In this document: piece by piece, positions 1 through 11,030 of the stretch
How positions within the stretch are numbered: position 1 is the stretch's first letter
Layout: every line of letters begins with the position of its first letter
DNA from: Juglans regia
Taxonomy: Eukaryota > Streptophyta > Magnoliopsida > Fagales > Juglandaceae
Assembly (NCBI RefSeq): GCF_001411555.2
Contig: NC_049911.1
Span: 7,510,209-7,574,208 of the forward strand
Length of the DNA stretch: 64,000 nucleotides
Reading direction: 5' to 3'
Translations under genes and position numbers: made by a program
Notes under the pieces: generated by a model
Database searches by the model: none
What the model was told of the DNA's origin: nothing
Seen by the model: only the letters and a program-made list of their open reading frames with translations

Positions 1-1537
1 TAACTCTCTCTCACTCTCAGTTGCTTAGCCACCACTAGTCGGAGTTGACGCCGTGCCCAGCCACCAGAACCACCGTCGCGACTGCCTTCTTCCTCTCTCG
101 GTGAGCATCACACCCCTCAACTCGAATGCATGCATCCCTCTCACACGTAAACCAAATCGGATCATGCAACCCGTAAACCATTCTTTTCTTTAGGTTAGTG
201 ATATTACAAAAATGCCCCTCTATTTTATTTTCCCAAAATGCCCTTGTACAGTATGTTATTTTTTTTCCAAAAATATCCTTGCTTATTTAAGACTAACGGG
301 TAAGGCTATTTTAGTGTCGAGAAGTGTTTAGGTTTAGAAAATATAGACTATTTTAGTAGTTAGGTTTTTAATTAGAATCACTTGTTTAATTAGAAATTTA
401 TGTAAATTACGTGTTTATTTTTATAGGCGACCGATTTCGTGCCGAAAATAGTGGTTTAGCGTTGCAAGGTAAGTAGCATGATCATATCCTTACGCTTATG
501 TACAGTGAGCTGTTTGTCTTTTTATAAAAGATATTATGCATGTATGCCCTTTATTGGAAGCCCCTTTTTACGTACCCAAAACATGATGAAATTATTTATA
601 AAATGCATGATTTTATGTGAAAGATTATTCATAAAATTATTTAGGAAATGCATGATTTTATGAGAGAGTTATTTCATAAAATATTTATGAAAAATCATGA
701 TTTTATACGATGAAACATGTATCACGACGTTTATGAAAGAATGCGATTTCGTTTGAAATATATGATGACGATATGACAAGTATGTATGTGATTTCTTTTG
801 AAATCTATGAAATGACAAGTATGCAAGTATGATTTGATAAAATATGTAACGGCCTATGTTATGATATGAAAACGGTACCTATGTTATGGGTATATTGCAT
901 TGCCAGGTCGTGCATGCTGGTAGTGCACCCAGTATTGTCTTCCTTATGTATGGATTCCACAACCCGCGGCCACGGGCGGAATCGGAATCTTTTTAGATTC
1001 GCTAACCCTAACTCACGGGGGTCAACAGTGGGTAACGGCCTATGATAAGTGAAAGATAAGTTAATGTTCATGCTCATGTTATTTATGCATGTATTTTTGA
1101 ATACGCACGCTTTCCAAGACACCTTATGTTTATTTATGTTTACTGTATGATGTGTTGCTTATTGAGTATTCGACTCATTTTAGTTTGTTTTTCATGTTTT
1201 TAAACCCCCCCCAGGTGATGACATTTATGAAGATGAGACTGCAGGACAGGACTTGACTCCGGGAGACAAGGCTGAGACCTAGACAGATTTTGCTATGATT
1301 ATTTCTATGGTTTAAATGAATTATTTTGATAAGCACATAAGACTTCTGTATTTTTTAATAAATGCTTCCGCAGACTTTATTTTAAATTTTCAGTATTTAT
1401 TGAAGTTTGTTAGTTTATGGAATTCTTTCGTATCTGGCGCGTTGTTAAAAAGGAAAAACTTTTTATATTTAAGTTTAGTAGTAGCACACTGGCTCCTCGA
1501 AAATTCTAAAATGTCTTTTCGGGTACGGGGTGTTACA
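1..1537 (+). mobile_element. Partial long LTR (gypsy type), left end outside window
   Basis: The piece ends with the TG...CA-type terminus gggtgttaca at 1537 and is followed directly by the tandem-repeat block of a different LTR, so it looks like an LTR inserted there; the left end and its target duplication lie outside the window. It has the layout of the other long gypsy LTRs here: a CT-rich stretch at its left, AT-rich filler, a gcaaggtaagtagc block near 463-477, and a long noncoding tail. No protein of retroelement type is encoded. The family is not identified beyond resemblance to Tekay/Del-like LTRs. Confidence 0.6.
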
Positions 1538-2342
1538 GGTAGGGATGGTGGTAAAGTCCCGCCTGTGATTCCCGCCTACAGTGCTCTGATATGTATTCAT
1601 TGTGTGGAAAGGAACTATAGGGATGGTAGTAAGCAGGGACGGTGGTAGAGTCCTGCCTGTGATTCCCGCCTACGGTGCACGCGGTAGGGATGGTGGTTGT
1701 GTCCCGCCTGTGATTCCCGCCTATGGTGCACGCGGTAGGGATGGTGGTATAGTCCCGCCTGTGATTCCTGCCTACAGTGTCCAATAAATTGTTGAGTTTT
1801 ATGTAAATCATTTTCTAGGAAAATGTTGGATTATATGTTTTGGCTAAAAATGGGATTTTTAGCGTGTGTTGGAAAAATACTCGTTTTCGGGAAAAATGAG
1901 ATTTTGGGATCTGTTAGTTGGTTGCTTTAATGCGTTTTTATCTCGAGGGTTGTTTGGATTATTACTTACCTACGGTACCGTTTTATGGTATCGCAGATTT
2001 TGATGCAGATGACGATGACGAGCCCTAGGCTTTGGCTCCGTTGGAAGAGCGATCTGGGATTGTTCTCGTGTATCGAGATTTATTATCCTACTCTTTTATG
2101 TATTTATCTTTTATAATATATTTGGGATGACTATATAACTTTTTACAGGTAAATTATTTTGGATACTTGTATTTAAATTTCTGATACTTAGTTGACTTAT
2201 TATATTATCTGCTGCGACTTTTGTTGTGCACTTTTGCATGTTGCACACACTTGGGCACATTTTGTTGGGATGCGTGACCCATGTTGTCATCATCCCGACG
2301 TCACGATTCTCTCGTCCCTATAAGTGGGACTCGGGGCGTCAC
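1538..2342 (+). mobile_element. 3' part of a Tekay-like LTR (family A)
   Basis: From 1800 to 2342 this is nearly the same sequence as the end of the solo LTR at 53700-54242, finishing in cggggcgtcaca. The upstream part holds the same roughly 50-bp tandem repeats. No primer binding site follows the end, so it is a 3' LTR or a solo LTR rather than a 5' LTR. Its own 5' part is separated from it by the LTR that ends at 1537. Confidence 0.75.
1539..1786 (+). repeat. About 50-bp tandem repeats inside an LTR (4 units)
   Basis: Four diverged units start near 1539, 1617, 1682 and 1733. Each begins gtagggatggtggt and contains cccgcctgtgattcccgcc. The two units from 1682 onward are spaced 51 bp apart; the earlier spacing is longer because of interposed sequence. 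A matching array with five units lies at 53358-53690 in the solo LTR, so copy number differs between LTR copies of one family. Confidence 0.85.
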
Positions 2343-3204
2343 ATCTCGTGAGGAATAAACAAAGGGGTTTCTTTTTTTTCTTTAATAGTGGGTTTTATAG
2401 GAGATATTTAGGCTTCAATTCTTTCTAATTGTTTACCCATAGTTTTTAAATATAAATTGGTATAATTGTTTTGTTGGATTATATTATCAAGATTTTTATC
2501 AGTATTTGTAAAATTATGTTTTTTTATTGGTGAAGCCAAAATTTGAGTATTTCTTTGATTGAAATTGATAGCTTCAAAATGGTGTATTCCTCATAAATAG
2601 TTTGATTATTTTTTCCTTTAATCCATTGGTTAGTAGTCTTGTTTTTGGTAGACAATTGATATGATTTATATATCTCAAACTATGTAAAGAAAGGTATATT
2701 AATCTGTATTTTCTCTAAATCCTCAGAATATTTTTCTTGAATATAATCTCTTTCTAATTTTGTAAAGGTTGAGAAAAATATTATTCTTTTGTGACTATTT
2801 TCTTATTTCATATAATTTTGTTTGAGCTATTCTTTTTTAATTTTAAATTCTTCTTTATTTAGGGTATATATTTGGGCATCATCTCCAACTACTTGTGAAT
2901 ACGTTAGGGAAGAAGTTTCTTTTTCAGGATTATGAGAGTTGGATGCTTTATCAGGATGGCTAACAGTATATACTGGTGTATCAATAATATTTTCGGGAAT
3001 AATTTCCCGAATTTGTGTGTCAAGATTCTGGAATCTAGTATCAAAAGATCTGGTATCAAAATTTTGAGATTTATTCCGAAAGATTGATGTAAGTGCATAT
3101 TTGGATGTCTAATAACTAAAGGGTGCTGGAGAAGAATAATGTGAAAAAGATCTTCTAAAAGGTTGAAAAGCTATTTGGACTGTTTCGTCTGCTTTTTGAT
3201 CATA
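2343..3204 (-). other. AT-rich stretch with unidentified coding-like remnant
   Basis: Read on the minus strand from about 3200 to 2855, one frame stays open for roughly 115 codons apart from a single stop near 3109, and it is in frame with the gag tail to its right. A further relaxed-codon stretch with a few stops continues to about 2560. The inferred product is rich in Lys, Ile, Asn and Ser, with no motif I can name. Its composition is unlike the GC-richer gag beside it. A remnant of an endogenous pararetrovirus or of another retroelement's structural region is possible, but this is a guess. From 2343 to about 2560 I see only AT-rich sequence. Confidence 0.35.
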
Positions 3205-4247
3205 ATCCACATCACCGGGAGTCACAACATAGACCCGAGCTTGTACCAACTGTCTCTGACTGTTCCTCCCACCATGTCGACCTCTTCGTCCTCCTTGACC
3301 TCCCTGAGCTTGGTTGGGACACACACGAGCAAAGTGACCTGGCTGGCCATATCTAAAACACTGGATCCCCCTTTGACCGCAGTTGCCATCATGGGCTCTA
3401 TTACACCTGTTACAAACTGGAGCTCAGCCTCCTGCACGAACACCAGAGGCTGTCTGTGAACGGGCCCCAGTCCTCTGTACGAACTTATGTGGTGACCCAG
3501 AACTACTTCCCTCACCAACATAACTCCGTCTCTTCTGAGCTGGAGGGGAGCCTACCACAAAACTATTTTCCCGCTCTACAATAGTGGCCAAATCCACCAA
3601 CTTCTGAAAATCTACAATCTAGAGACAAGCTACTTGTCTGCGTATGTCATGCCGCAGGCCCTCCTGAGAACGCTCGGCTCGCAACTCCTCAGTGGCAATG
3701 AGGTGGGTAGCAAACAGCCCAAGCTCCATAAATTTACTGGCATATTGCTCGACAGTCATGTCTCCTTGAACCAAACTATTGAATTCTCGTGCCTTCTGCT
3801 GTCTCACAAAAATAGGGAAGAAACGGTCGTCAAATTCTTTCTTGAAACGCTGCCAAGACACAGTTGCAAAAGATCCCAACTCCATCTCTAGGAGTGGCCG
3901 CTTGGTCTACCACCAGTTTGCCACTTCGCCTTGTAGCAAATAACTTCCATACAACACCATCTGTGCCTCCGTGCAACCACAGACATCAAATGTCCTTTCA
4001 AGATCTTCGATCCACCTTCTAGCCTGTAATGGATCCTCTTCACCATTAAAGGCAGGGGTCCTATGCACTAAGAAGCGCTCATAGGTGCACCCAGCCTGCA
4101 CTGCCCTAGACTGATCACCTTGTTGTGGTTGAAAATTCTGTTGGAGGAACTCCGTCATCCTCTTCAACGCCCTTGCCATGGCATAATTTCCACTCCTCTC
4201 GGTAATTCATCCTCGGACTCATCAACTGACCTTCTTGGTCTCACCAT
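3200..4247 (-). pseudogene. gag: Gag pseudogene of Tekay-like element H
   Basis: This is the structural protein of a Ty3/gypsy element, which would form the cytoplasmic particle. The start codon at 4247 follows the LTR and PBS. A one-base loss near 4195 shifts the frame; the main frame then resumes and carries the retrotransposon gag core (for example GEVANWW and VSWQRFKKEFDDRFFP). A C-terminal zinc knuckle near 3315-3360 reads CFRYGQPGHFARVC, with the second Cys replaced by Tyr. The protein closely parallels the gag of element A at 49051-50148. It departs from that homology near 3200, and no protease or polymerase follows, so the element is truncated there. Confidence 0.85.
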
Positions 4248-4485
4248 CTTCCTGTCATAGAGAAATCTTTAACCCCGCATAAATCCCGAACAAAATCCAA
4301 CTCAACTTAAAAGCAACACCAAAAATAAAATAAGGTAAAATAAAATAATACAACATAAAATAAAATAAAATAAAATAATAAACCCATAATACATCATACT
4401 TTACAATAAATAATTTAACTTCCAACTTTAAAATAATTTTTGGTACCACACCTAAGGGACATGTGGGTTTACCCAGAGCCGAATT

Positions 4486-4497
4486 GCTCTGATACCA
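4486..4497 (-). other. Primer binding site (initiator tRNA-Met type) of element H
   Basis: The reverse complement reads tggtatcagagc, the usual PBS complementary to the 3' end of plant initiator tRNA-Met. It lies two bases from the LTR end at 4500, which fixes this LTR as the 5' LTR of a minus-strand element. Confidence 0.9.
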
Positions 4498-5112
4498 CCT
4501 GTGGCGCCCCTGACCCCCATGTACGAAAACTCGAGGATCGAGATGCCAGGATGATGACAACAGGTCACGCATCCCAACGATAGCGCCAAGTGTGTGTACA
4601 TGCCACAGTGTACAAAAAAAATGCAGCGGATTTACTCAACTAAGTACCAGAATTTAAAGACAATCTAAACATCAGTAAAAGGTTTAAAAAGTTATACAGT
4701 CATCCAAAATAAATAAAATACATGTCCCAAATAAAATGAGTGATCCCAAATCACTCCTCAGGCGTAGCCGAATCCTCAGGCTCACCCTCAACTTCATCTG
4801 CATCAAAATCTGCGTTACCAAAAACGGTACCGCAGGTAAGTATAAACCAAACAACCACGAGATTACAAATGCATTAATGCTGCCAACAATAATTCATGCA
4901 TATGATGAAATATGCATTATGCCCAAAATGTCATTTTCCCCGAAAATGAATATTTTCCAACGTACGCCAAAATCCAATTTTGGCCCAAACATATCCGTAA
5001 AACATTTTCCCAGAAAATGATTCACACAAAATCCATATCCAACACACGTTATTTTCCCAGAAAATAATCCATTATTACCATATGCACCATGATCTCCCCT
5101 AGGGAGCATCCG

Positions 5113-5230
5113 CACGTCCTGGCTTTGTAGCGATGTCCAGTTCCGCGCCCAGCGCGTTCATGGCCAAGCACCCACTATGCAACTAGTGATGCCCAGTTCT
5201 GCGCCCAGCGCGTTCGTAGCCAAGCATCCT
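5113..5230 (-). repeat. Tandem duplication inside LTR H, unit about 58 bp
   Basis: Two copies of a block containing gcccagcgcgttc occur at about 5115-5168 and 5188-5230, each preceded by gatg(t/c)ccagtt and followed by (t/g)agccaagca-like sequence. It sits where family A LTRs carry the 51-bp array or a single-copy version. Confidence 0.75.
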
Positions 5231-6239
5231 CTAACCCCCGCCAGCAGAGGGGCCACGGAGTCGGCACGAGACCATCTCGTCCGATCCCATTGTCTCCCAG
5301 CGACAATCCAGAGGACGTTACTCAGTATATTCTGCTCTTGAGTGACCAGAGGAGCTCCACCGAGATAATGCCCAATCTCGGCTTGGGGTCGTGATACACA
5401 CGCACCCAGGAATCCTTTCACATGAAAACCCAGTTTTCAATAAACACATGAACATGAATGCAATTACACGAAAACCCAGTTTCCTTTACAAACATGATCA
5501 CGCGTGCAAATATGCCATGTACACGAAACATCCCAATAACCAACATCCAACAACACTCAAAACAGCCCAAACACACAAACAACTTCATCCACCAATCCAT
5601 CCGACCCCCTTACTCCTCGGACTCAGTCCGGCAAAACCAACTAGATCACAATGTAATGAGCTAGTGTAAAAATACATTTAAATCTCAAAAGTTATTTGGA
5701 AAAATACTTACAGTGCTATAAAATAATTTTCAAGGGATCACGAAGCTGTAAGAAATGAAAACACAGCAACAAAACAGTGCCAAATGTACTGTGGCCGTGG
5801 GTCTCAAAAACCTACTTTTGAACGGGTACAAAGGAAGACTCGAGATTGATAGGGAATAACTTAGGGATGTCGGTGAACCTGGTGGTGGTGGTGGTGGTGG
5901 TTGTTGGCCGTGGGTAGCTGTGTGGGCGGCGGTTGAAGACCAAAAAGCCCAAAACAAAAATGGAGTTGGGTGTACTTCACTGGTGGCGGATAAGAGCTCG
6001 AGTTGGGTGCATTGGGTTGCTATGAGGTCGAGGATGAAGTGCTGAAGAAATGGTGGCCAGAGGTGGCGCAACGGCGGCGCGTGAACACTAGAGGTGCCAC
6101 GGCTTCGCGTTGAGCGTGGGGACAAACGGCGGTGCGAGAGAGGCTAAGATGGAAGGGTGGTGGTCACTGGCCGATGGGGGAGCGAATGGGCTGGGCGGTG
6201 CCAATCATGGCTGTGCGCGATGGTGGCTGGGTGGAGAGG

Positions 6240-6370
6240 AAGAAAATGCACGGGAAGAGAGAGGGAGAGGGGTGTCGCGCGGGAGAAGGCAGAGGAAGAA
6301 AGAGAAAAAGAAAGAAAGGAAAAGAAGAAAAGAAAAAAGAGAGGAAAGAGAAAATGGAGGAAAAGAAATG
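6240..6370 (-). other. Pyrimidine-rich tract in LTR H
   Basis: On the minus strand this is an almost pure C/T run. Equivalent tracts occur at 52340-52480 and 56200-56300 in sister LTRs. It creates spurious open frames on both strands rich in Lys/Arg or Ser/Phe/Leu. It probably belongs to the LTR's transcription-start or leader region, which is inference. Confidence 0.5.
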
Positions 6371-6694
6371 AGGTCCAATCCTCACATCTTGGGTCACAAA
6401 AATGATCCAACGGTAACGATTTGAAAACAACAAGTTAAATAAAATAATTTAAACGTAATGATAAAATGAAATTAAAAAATTTAAATCCAACAATAAGTTA
6501 ATTAAATATGAAAAGCAATTTAAATGCATAACAATAATTAATATTAAGAAAGCAGTTCAAAATAATTTTTACAAAATTAAAAATCATAAAAATAGCCCAA
6601 CTAAAAATCTAAGAAATTTAAAACAAGAGAATAAATTTTTGAATAAATAAAAATAATCCTTCAATAAAAATACCCTAAAATACGGGGTGTTACA

Positions 6695-7396
6695 TTTAGG
6701 CTCTTATCCTCATGTTATTTGATATTCAAGAGGTGAGTAGCAGGGCACCTTCTTCTCCAGCTTGTCATAAACTATGGCAGAGTCAACCAGGCCAATTCTC
6801 CAAAATCGTTAATCGTGTCAAGTGGTAGTGCTCCGAACCACCCTTTCGTGGTGCCTTTCAAGGTCATCAGAAAGGCTCTGCAAGCTATTTCTTTAGGGAA
6901 CCCATGCAGAGTCATATTTGCCTTGAAGGTCTCTAGATGCTCGAGAGGGTCCTTGGACCCATCGTTCATCTCTATTTGGGGAACTCTAAACTTTGGAGGC
7001 AGTGGTTCTGCAATCACCTATGCGCTATATGGCAAATCTGTGCTAGTGAGAAAATGATCAATTGATGATAAAGCTCCCGTCCTTTTCACCATCTCCTCAT
7101 ACTTACCCATAAGGCTGTGTAGTTCATGGTGCATTTTTATCCTTTCTTCCTCATCGCCGCCTACTCTACTGGCCCTCTGGGATTCGACATGCTGGTTTGG
7201 ACTTGGCCCAGTGTCTTCTTGAGGCTCATTGTTCCTCCACTTTAGGGCTTCATTCTCTTACAGAGGTTCTCCATCCCAGCCGCTATTCTCTTCATGCACT
7301 CCTCCATCTATGCTAATCTCCCTTTTATATTTTTTGATGATGCTTCCTATCCATCGGTTGTTTAAGAGTGCGTTGTAGCGAGCATACGAAAGACAT
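6695..7396 (-). pseudogene. gag: Gag pseudogene of a Tat/Ogre-type gypsy element
   Basis: The minus-strand start codon at 7396 (MSFV...) follows a TGGCGCC-type PBS, as in Tat/Athila-lineage elements. After stops in the first 100 bases there is a charged coiled region at 7310-7080 (MEECMKRIAAGMENL, then GKYEEMVKR). The gag core follows, with VPQIEMNDGSKDPLEHLE, a run ending FPKEIACRAF, and GWFGALP. This arrangement is characteristic of Tat/Ogre gag. At least one frameshift near 7245 and a stop near 7020 break it. The frame is lost near 6780, and element H cuts it off at 6694. No polymerase of this element is present in the window. Confidence 0.75.
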
Positions 7397-7421
7397 GTTA
7401 CTTTTACAAGGATCTCACAAA

Positions 7422-7430
7422 TGGCGCCAC
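7422..7430 (-). other. Primer binding site of the Tat-like element
   Basis: The reverse complement reads gtggcgcca, followed by tttgtgagatcctt. Tat/Athila elements typically have TGGCGCC followed by a similar T- and G-rich run before gag. It lies about 26 bases upstream of the gag start codon and next to the presumed LTR end near 7434. Confidence 0.7.
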
Positions 7431-7433
7431 TAT

Positions 7434-7900
7434 TGATGACATGTTTCGCACACCAGTTATTGAGATTGATCACTTGCGACATAAGTAAGATGAGGCCTTG
7501 AGGTTGATGAACCACCTCTGATGCATAAGTCAAATTGTTGATACTTAGAGGGAATTTTGGTATCTCAGAGAACGTAAAAAACTATTCTAACCTGGGATTC
7601 AGCTTTTATACTTCCTACTGAGATGTTCATCATATCCTGTGTCAAAGGCGCTTGTCTTTCATATTGAGTGCTTTGCCTGTTTGTATAATGTGGCGTGGCT
7701 TCCTCGGCTGATGTCCTAAGTGGAAAGTTGGCAAGTGCGGCCACCTTCCATGCGATGTGTCAAGTACGGGGGCCTCGTCAGGATCTCTACACACATTCTA
7801 TATTTGACCCCTTAATGCGGGGTGACTCTAATACTTTGTGCATCTGAAGGCCCATGAGATGCAGGAGGATCTGAATCTTATGATGCCGAGTTGTTAGATT
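7434..7900 (-). mobile_element. Probable 5' LTR of the Tat-like element
   Basis: Noncoding sequence directly behind the PBS, with a TATA box on the minus strand at 7603-7610, in the right position to transcribe toward the gag. The boundary at 7434 is set by the PBS; the outer (right) boundary is not clear and could lie anywhere from about 7790 to 7960. No second LTR is available for comparison. Confidence 0.5.
7603..7610 (-). promoter_or_regulatory. TATA box in Tat-like LTR
   Basis: Minus strand tataaaag, set in moderately GC-rich sequence, about 170 bases upstream of the PBS. Position and sequence fit an LTR core promoter. Confidence 0.5.
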
Positions 7901-7949
7901 GCACATTGAGTGCACTAAAATACCTTGAGGTGGTAGATCAGCGCAAAGA

Positions 7950-8506
7950 TGGCAGGAAATCATGATCTTTCCTTGATTAGGACAATTTTGGGCACGTTTC
8001 GGTATTTTAGTCATAACTTTGGCTATGGGTATCCGAATCTCACATATGACCCCAATTTAGAAAGCTATTTTCAGCGTGAACATCATTGTCACCCAGCTAT
8101 GCTTAGTGTGCATAATTTTAAAGGCCAAATTCCACTAATTTCCCCTCTGAATGCCTATTGTAGTTACTTTTTTGTCTTTTTTTGGGTAATATTTCATTTA
8201 TCGTTTAAGAAGTGATTCTAAACCCGATTTGGGCCATAATTTTTGTAGATTACTTCTTTTATTACGTATTTACTTTTGGTGTAATTATTGAGATTTTGCT
8301 ATTTTAGGTAAAATTTTGATATGGTCGATTTTAAGCTATTACAACTCAGCTTGTGGGTTGATTTGACTATTCTTGGATTTTGACAATTTTGAATTGAACA
8401 TCAGAGTCATTTTCTATGAGTTTTTGGCTATTCTCTTGTCCTCCTTCTCTGTGAATTATCTGTTGAAATTAATATGCAAAATAATCATTATTTTGTTCTG
8501 TGTTAG
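7950..8506 (+). mobile_element. Probable 5' LTR remnant of element G
   Basis: AT-rich noncoding sequence just before a degenerate PBS and the gag start of element G. I cannot fix the left end: neither a clear TG start nor a matching 3' LTR is present, because element C cut off the right half of G. Confidence 0.4.
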
Positions 8507-8519
8507 TTGACATCAGAGC
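8507..8519 (+). other. Degenerate primer binding site of element G
   Basis: ttgacatcagagc differs at two or three positions from the usual tggtatcagagc and lies about 40 bases before the gag ATG at 8559. It is accepted because of its position. Confidence 0.5.
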
Positions 8520-8558
8520 TTTTAACATCATTCTTGAGGTGATATCTCATTTGTTTCC

Positions 8559-9424
8559 ATGGCTAGTGGTCGTGGTCATCGTGGGCAAGTTTCAAATGTG
8601 GAAGTCTCGCACCATGATCGTAGCATTCATGATGTGATGATTGAGGATTTGTAGAGTTAACTTGACATCTAACGGCGTAGGATATTGGCGATCGTGAGAT
8701 GGAAGATCATGATTCCAATTCCAGTTTTGAAAACCCATATCACCATCATCCTCTATTCCAAGAGCGCCATGGTCGTGAGGAGCATCATGGGGCCTCGATT
8801 TTAGAGTGGATCTGCCCTAGTTTTCTGGTACGTTACAGGTTGAAGGGTTTCTTGATTGGTTGAATGAAGTGGAGAGGATCTTTCATAATAAAGAGGTCCC
8901 AGATCGTGTCTAGGCAAGGCCAAGATTACTCATTGGGAGAAGATGATTGGTCATTTCCTTCCTTTCGGCTATACTCAAACTCTGTTTCAACGACTTCACT
9001 CATTGAGGCAGGGCACCAGATCGGTTGATGAGTACACAAAAGAGTTTTCTCAATTGATAGCCATGAATGATCTATCTAAGATGGAAGAGTAGATGGTGGC
9101 ATGGTATTTGGGAGGATTACAATAGTCCCTACAGGATGTCAATAGTCCCTATAGGATGTCCTCAGCCTCCACTCGTTCTGGACAGCTTCAGAAGCATACC
9201 AACGTGCACTCATCGTAGAGAAGCAGCAGAACAAGAGGCCAGTGATCAGAAGCGATCAAAACAGTCGTGCAATTCGCTCTCAAGGACCTCATCCCGTCCA
9301 GCAACCATCCCAGGGTCAGAATTCTAACTCTAATATTAGATGTTTCAAATGTGGTGAGCAAGGTCATAGAGTGACTGAGTGTAGGAAGCCTACTAATCAA
9401 AAGGGAAAAAAATCGCCTAATTGA
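8559..9424 (+). pseudogene. gag: Gag pseudogene of CRM/Reina-like chromovirus G
   Basis: The start MASGRGHRGQ at 8559 is followed by stops and frame changes through the gag core, which can be followed only piecemeal. A complete zinc knuckle, CFKCGEQGHRVTEC, lies at 9341-9382 with all four metal ligands. The region is heavily mutated, and the best-preserved part is the RNA-binding C-terminus. Clade placement rests on the protease and integrase that follow. Confidence 0.75.
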
Positions 9425-9429
9425 GGAAG

Positions 9430-9955
9430 ACGTGGAAGAAGAAACTGAGGTGATTGGAGAGCACGATGATGATGAGGATGGAGACATGTTGTATGGTGAT
9501 GGCCATGAGACCTTGGTCATTCGCAAGAGTCTAAAGACTCCCAAGAGTGATTTAGGGGATGATTGGTTAGGAACCAATATTTTCTACACGACCTGCACAG
9601 TTGTAGATAAAGTCTACAAGATGATCATTTACAGTGGTAGTTGTTAGAACGTGGTGTCCAAAGAAGCTATCCAAAAATTACAATTGAAGACAGAGCATCA
9701 TCCCAAGCCATACAAATTGTCCTGGCTGAATAAAGGCAGTGAGGTAACAGTAGATAGGCGATGCCTAGTGTCCTTTTCGATCTGTAGAAAATATTATGAT
9801 AATGCTTGGTGTGATGTCGTTTCTATCGATGCTTGTCATGTATTGTTAGGTAGGCCTTGGAAGTATGATCCCAATGTTGTTCATGATGGGTAGAAGAATA
9901 CGTATTCTCTTAGTATCAAAAGGAAGAGGATTGTGTTGGCACCTCACTGAGAAGG
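9430..9955 (+). pseudogene. Aspartic protease pseudogene of element G
   Basis: An acidic linker leads into the retropepsin region. The active-site loop reads IIYSGSC, where DSG is expected, so the catalytic Asp is replaced by Tyr, and a stop follows at 9645-9647. The downstream flap side is well kept (SIDACHVLLGRPWKYDPNVVHDG), which is typical of CRM/Reina-type chromoviruses. A stop at 9891-9893 separates it from the polymerase. Confidence 0.75.
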
Positions 9956-10089
9956 AACCACTGCTACCTGGTAGCCAATAGTACTAACCTTCTTTCTATG
10001 TTCAAGCTTCTAGAGGAGATTGAGCAGGAAGTTGTGATTTACGCCCTACTACCTTGTGGGAACAATGTAACAGACATGAGTCCAGATTT

Positions 10090-11020
10090 ACCAGCATAGG
10101 TGCAGCAGCTGCTAGTTTTCTGACATGATGCCAAAAGATCTTCCTCCTGGGCTACTTGCGTATTAGATCAACCTTGTTCCGGGATCGAGTTTACCAAACC
10201 AACTTACGTATCACCCGAATCCCAAGGAAGCTAAAGAGTTGTAGCATCAGGTGGTGGAGTTATTGGAGAGGGGCTACATCCATGAGAGCATAAGCCCATG
10301 TGTAGTCCTTGCCCTGTTAGTATTGAAGAAAGATGGTTCCTAGCGTATGCGTGTTGACAGCAGAGTAATCAACAGGATCATAGTGAAGTACAGGTTTCCC
10401 ATTCCATGCCTGGATGATATGCTAGATCAACTATCTGGTTCTAAGGTCTTCTAAAAAATTAACCTTAAAAGTGGATACCACCAAATCAGAATAAGTCTCG
10501 GAGATGAGTGGAAGATGATGTTTAAGATGCAACAGGGGTTGTATGAATGGATGGTCATGCCTTTTGGGCTGTCCAATGCGCCCAGTACATTCATGAGGTA
10601 TATGCATCAGGTTCTATGGTCTTTTATGGGGAGATTCGTTGTAGTTTACTTCCACGATATCCTCATATACAATCTGACATGAGCGTCACACTTTGATCAC
10701 CTCCAAGTTGTTTTTGATATGTTGAGAACAGAGTGTCTGTTTGTCAATCAGTAGAAGTGCTCTTTCTTTACTACTTCTGTAACTTTCCTTGGTTTTGTTG
10801 TGTCTACTGATAGTATTCATGGAGATAATTGAAAGATAGATGCGGTCTTGGAGTGGCCAAAACCTAAGACCTTACACGATGTTAGGGGTTTCCATGGATT
10901 GGTGTCCTTCTAACGCTGGCTCATCAGAAACTTCAGCACTCTAATTGCTACTATCACAGAGTGACTTAAGGGAGGTGACTTCCAGTGGTCTGACAAGGCA
11001 GCGGCCAGTTTTCAACTGGT
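10090..11020 (+). pseudogene. Reverse transcriptase pseudogene of element G
   Basis: The frame contains the gypsy RT motifs in order: [45 protein letters not shown] and [11 protein letters not shown]. The motif A Asp is Asn (KINL for KIDL) and the first Asp of the xxDD box is His (FHD), so two catalytic aspartates are gone. Several in-frame stops are present, for example in place of the residue before KINL. It could not make active enzyme. Confidence 0.8.
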
Positions 11021-11030
11021 CAAGCAGGAG

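Larger units (their letters stand above)
4500..6694 (-). mobile_element. 5' LTR of element H (Tekay-like, family A)
   Basis: On the minus strand it starts tgtaacaccccg at 6694 and ends gggcgccaca at 4500, about 2.2 kb, with TG...CA ends. It aligns by eye along most of its length with the LTRs at 52023-54242 and 55910-58039, but carries its own duplication at 5111-5230 where those carry other sequence. It interrupts the Tat-like gag at 6695 onward, where the adjoining five bases are tttag. The other end of the insertion is not seen because the element is truncated near 3200. Confidence 0.88.

Noticed and set aside
1533..1811. Open frames in both orientations over the 51-bp repeats
   Set aside because: Repetitive translations follow the minisatellite unit; the region is LTR sequence and a sister copy has frame-disrupting changes.
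3163..3891. Plus-strand open frames opposite element H gag
   Set aside because: They are antisense shadows of the minus-strand gag, which has clear motifs.
6110..6433. Several overlapping open frames on both strands in the LTR
   Set aside because: They come from a purine/pyrimidine-rich tract and have Lys/Arg/Glu or Ser/Phe/Leu low complexity. The same happens at 52275-52740, 56128-56589 and 45113-45516.
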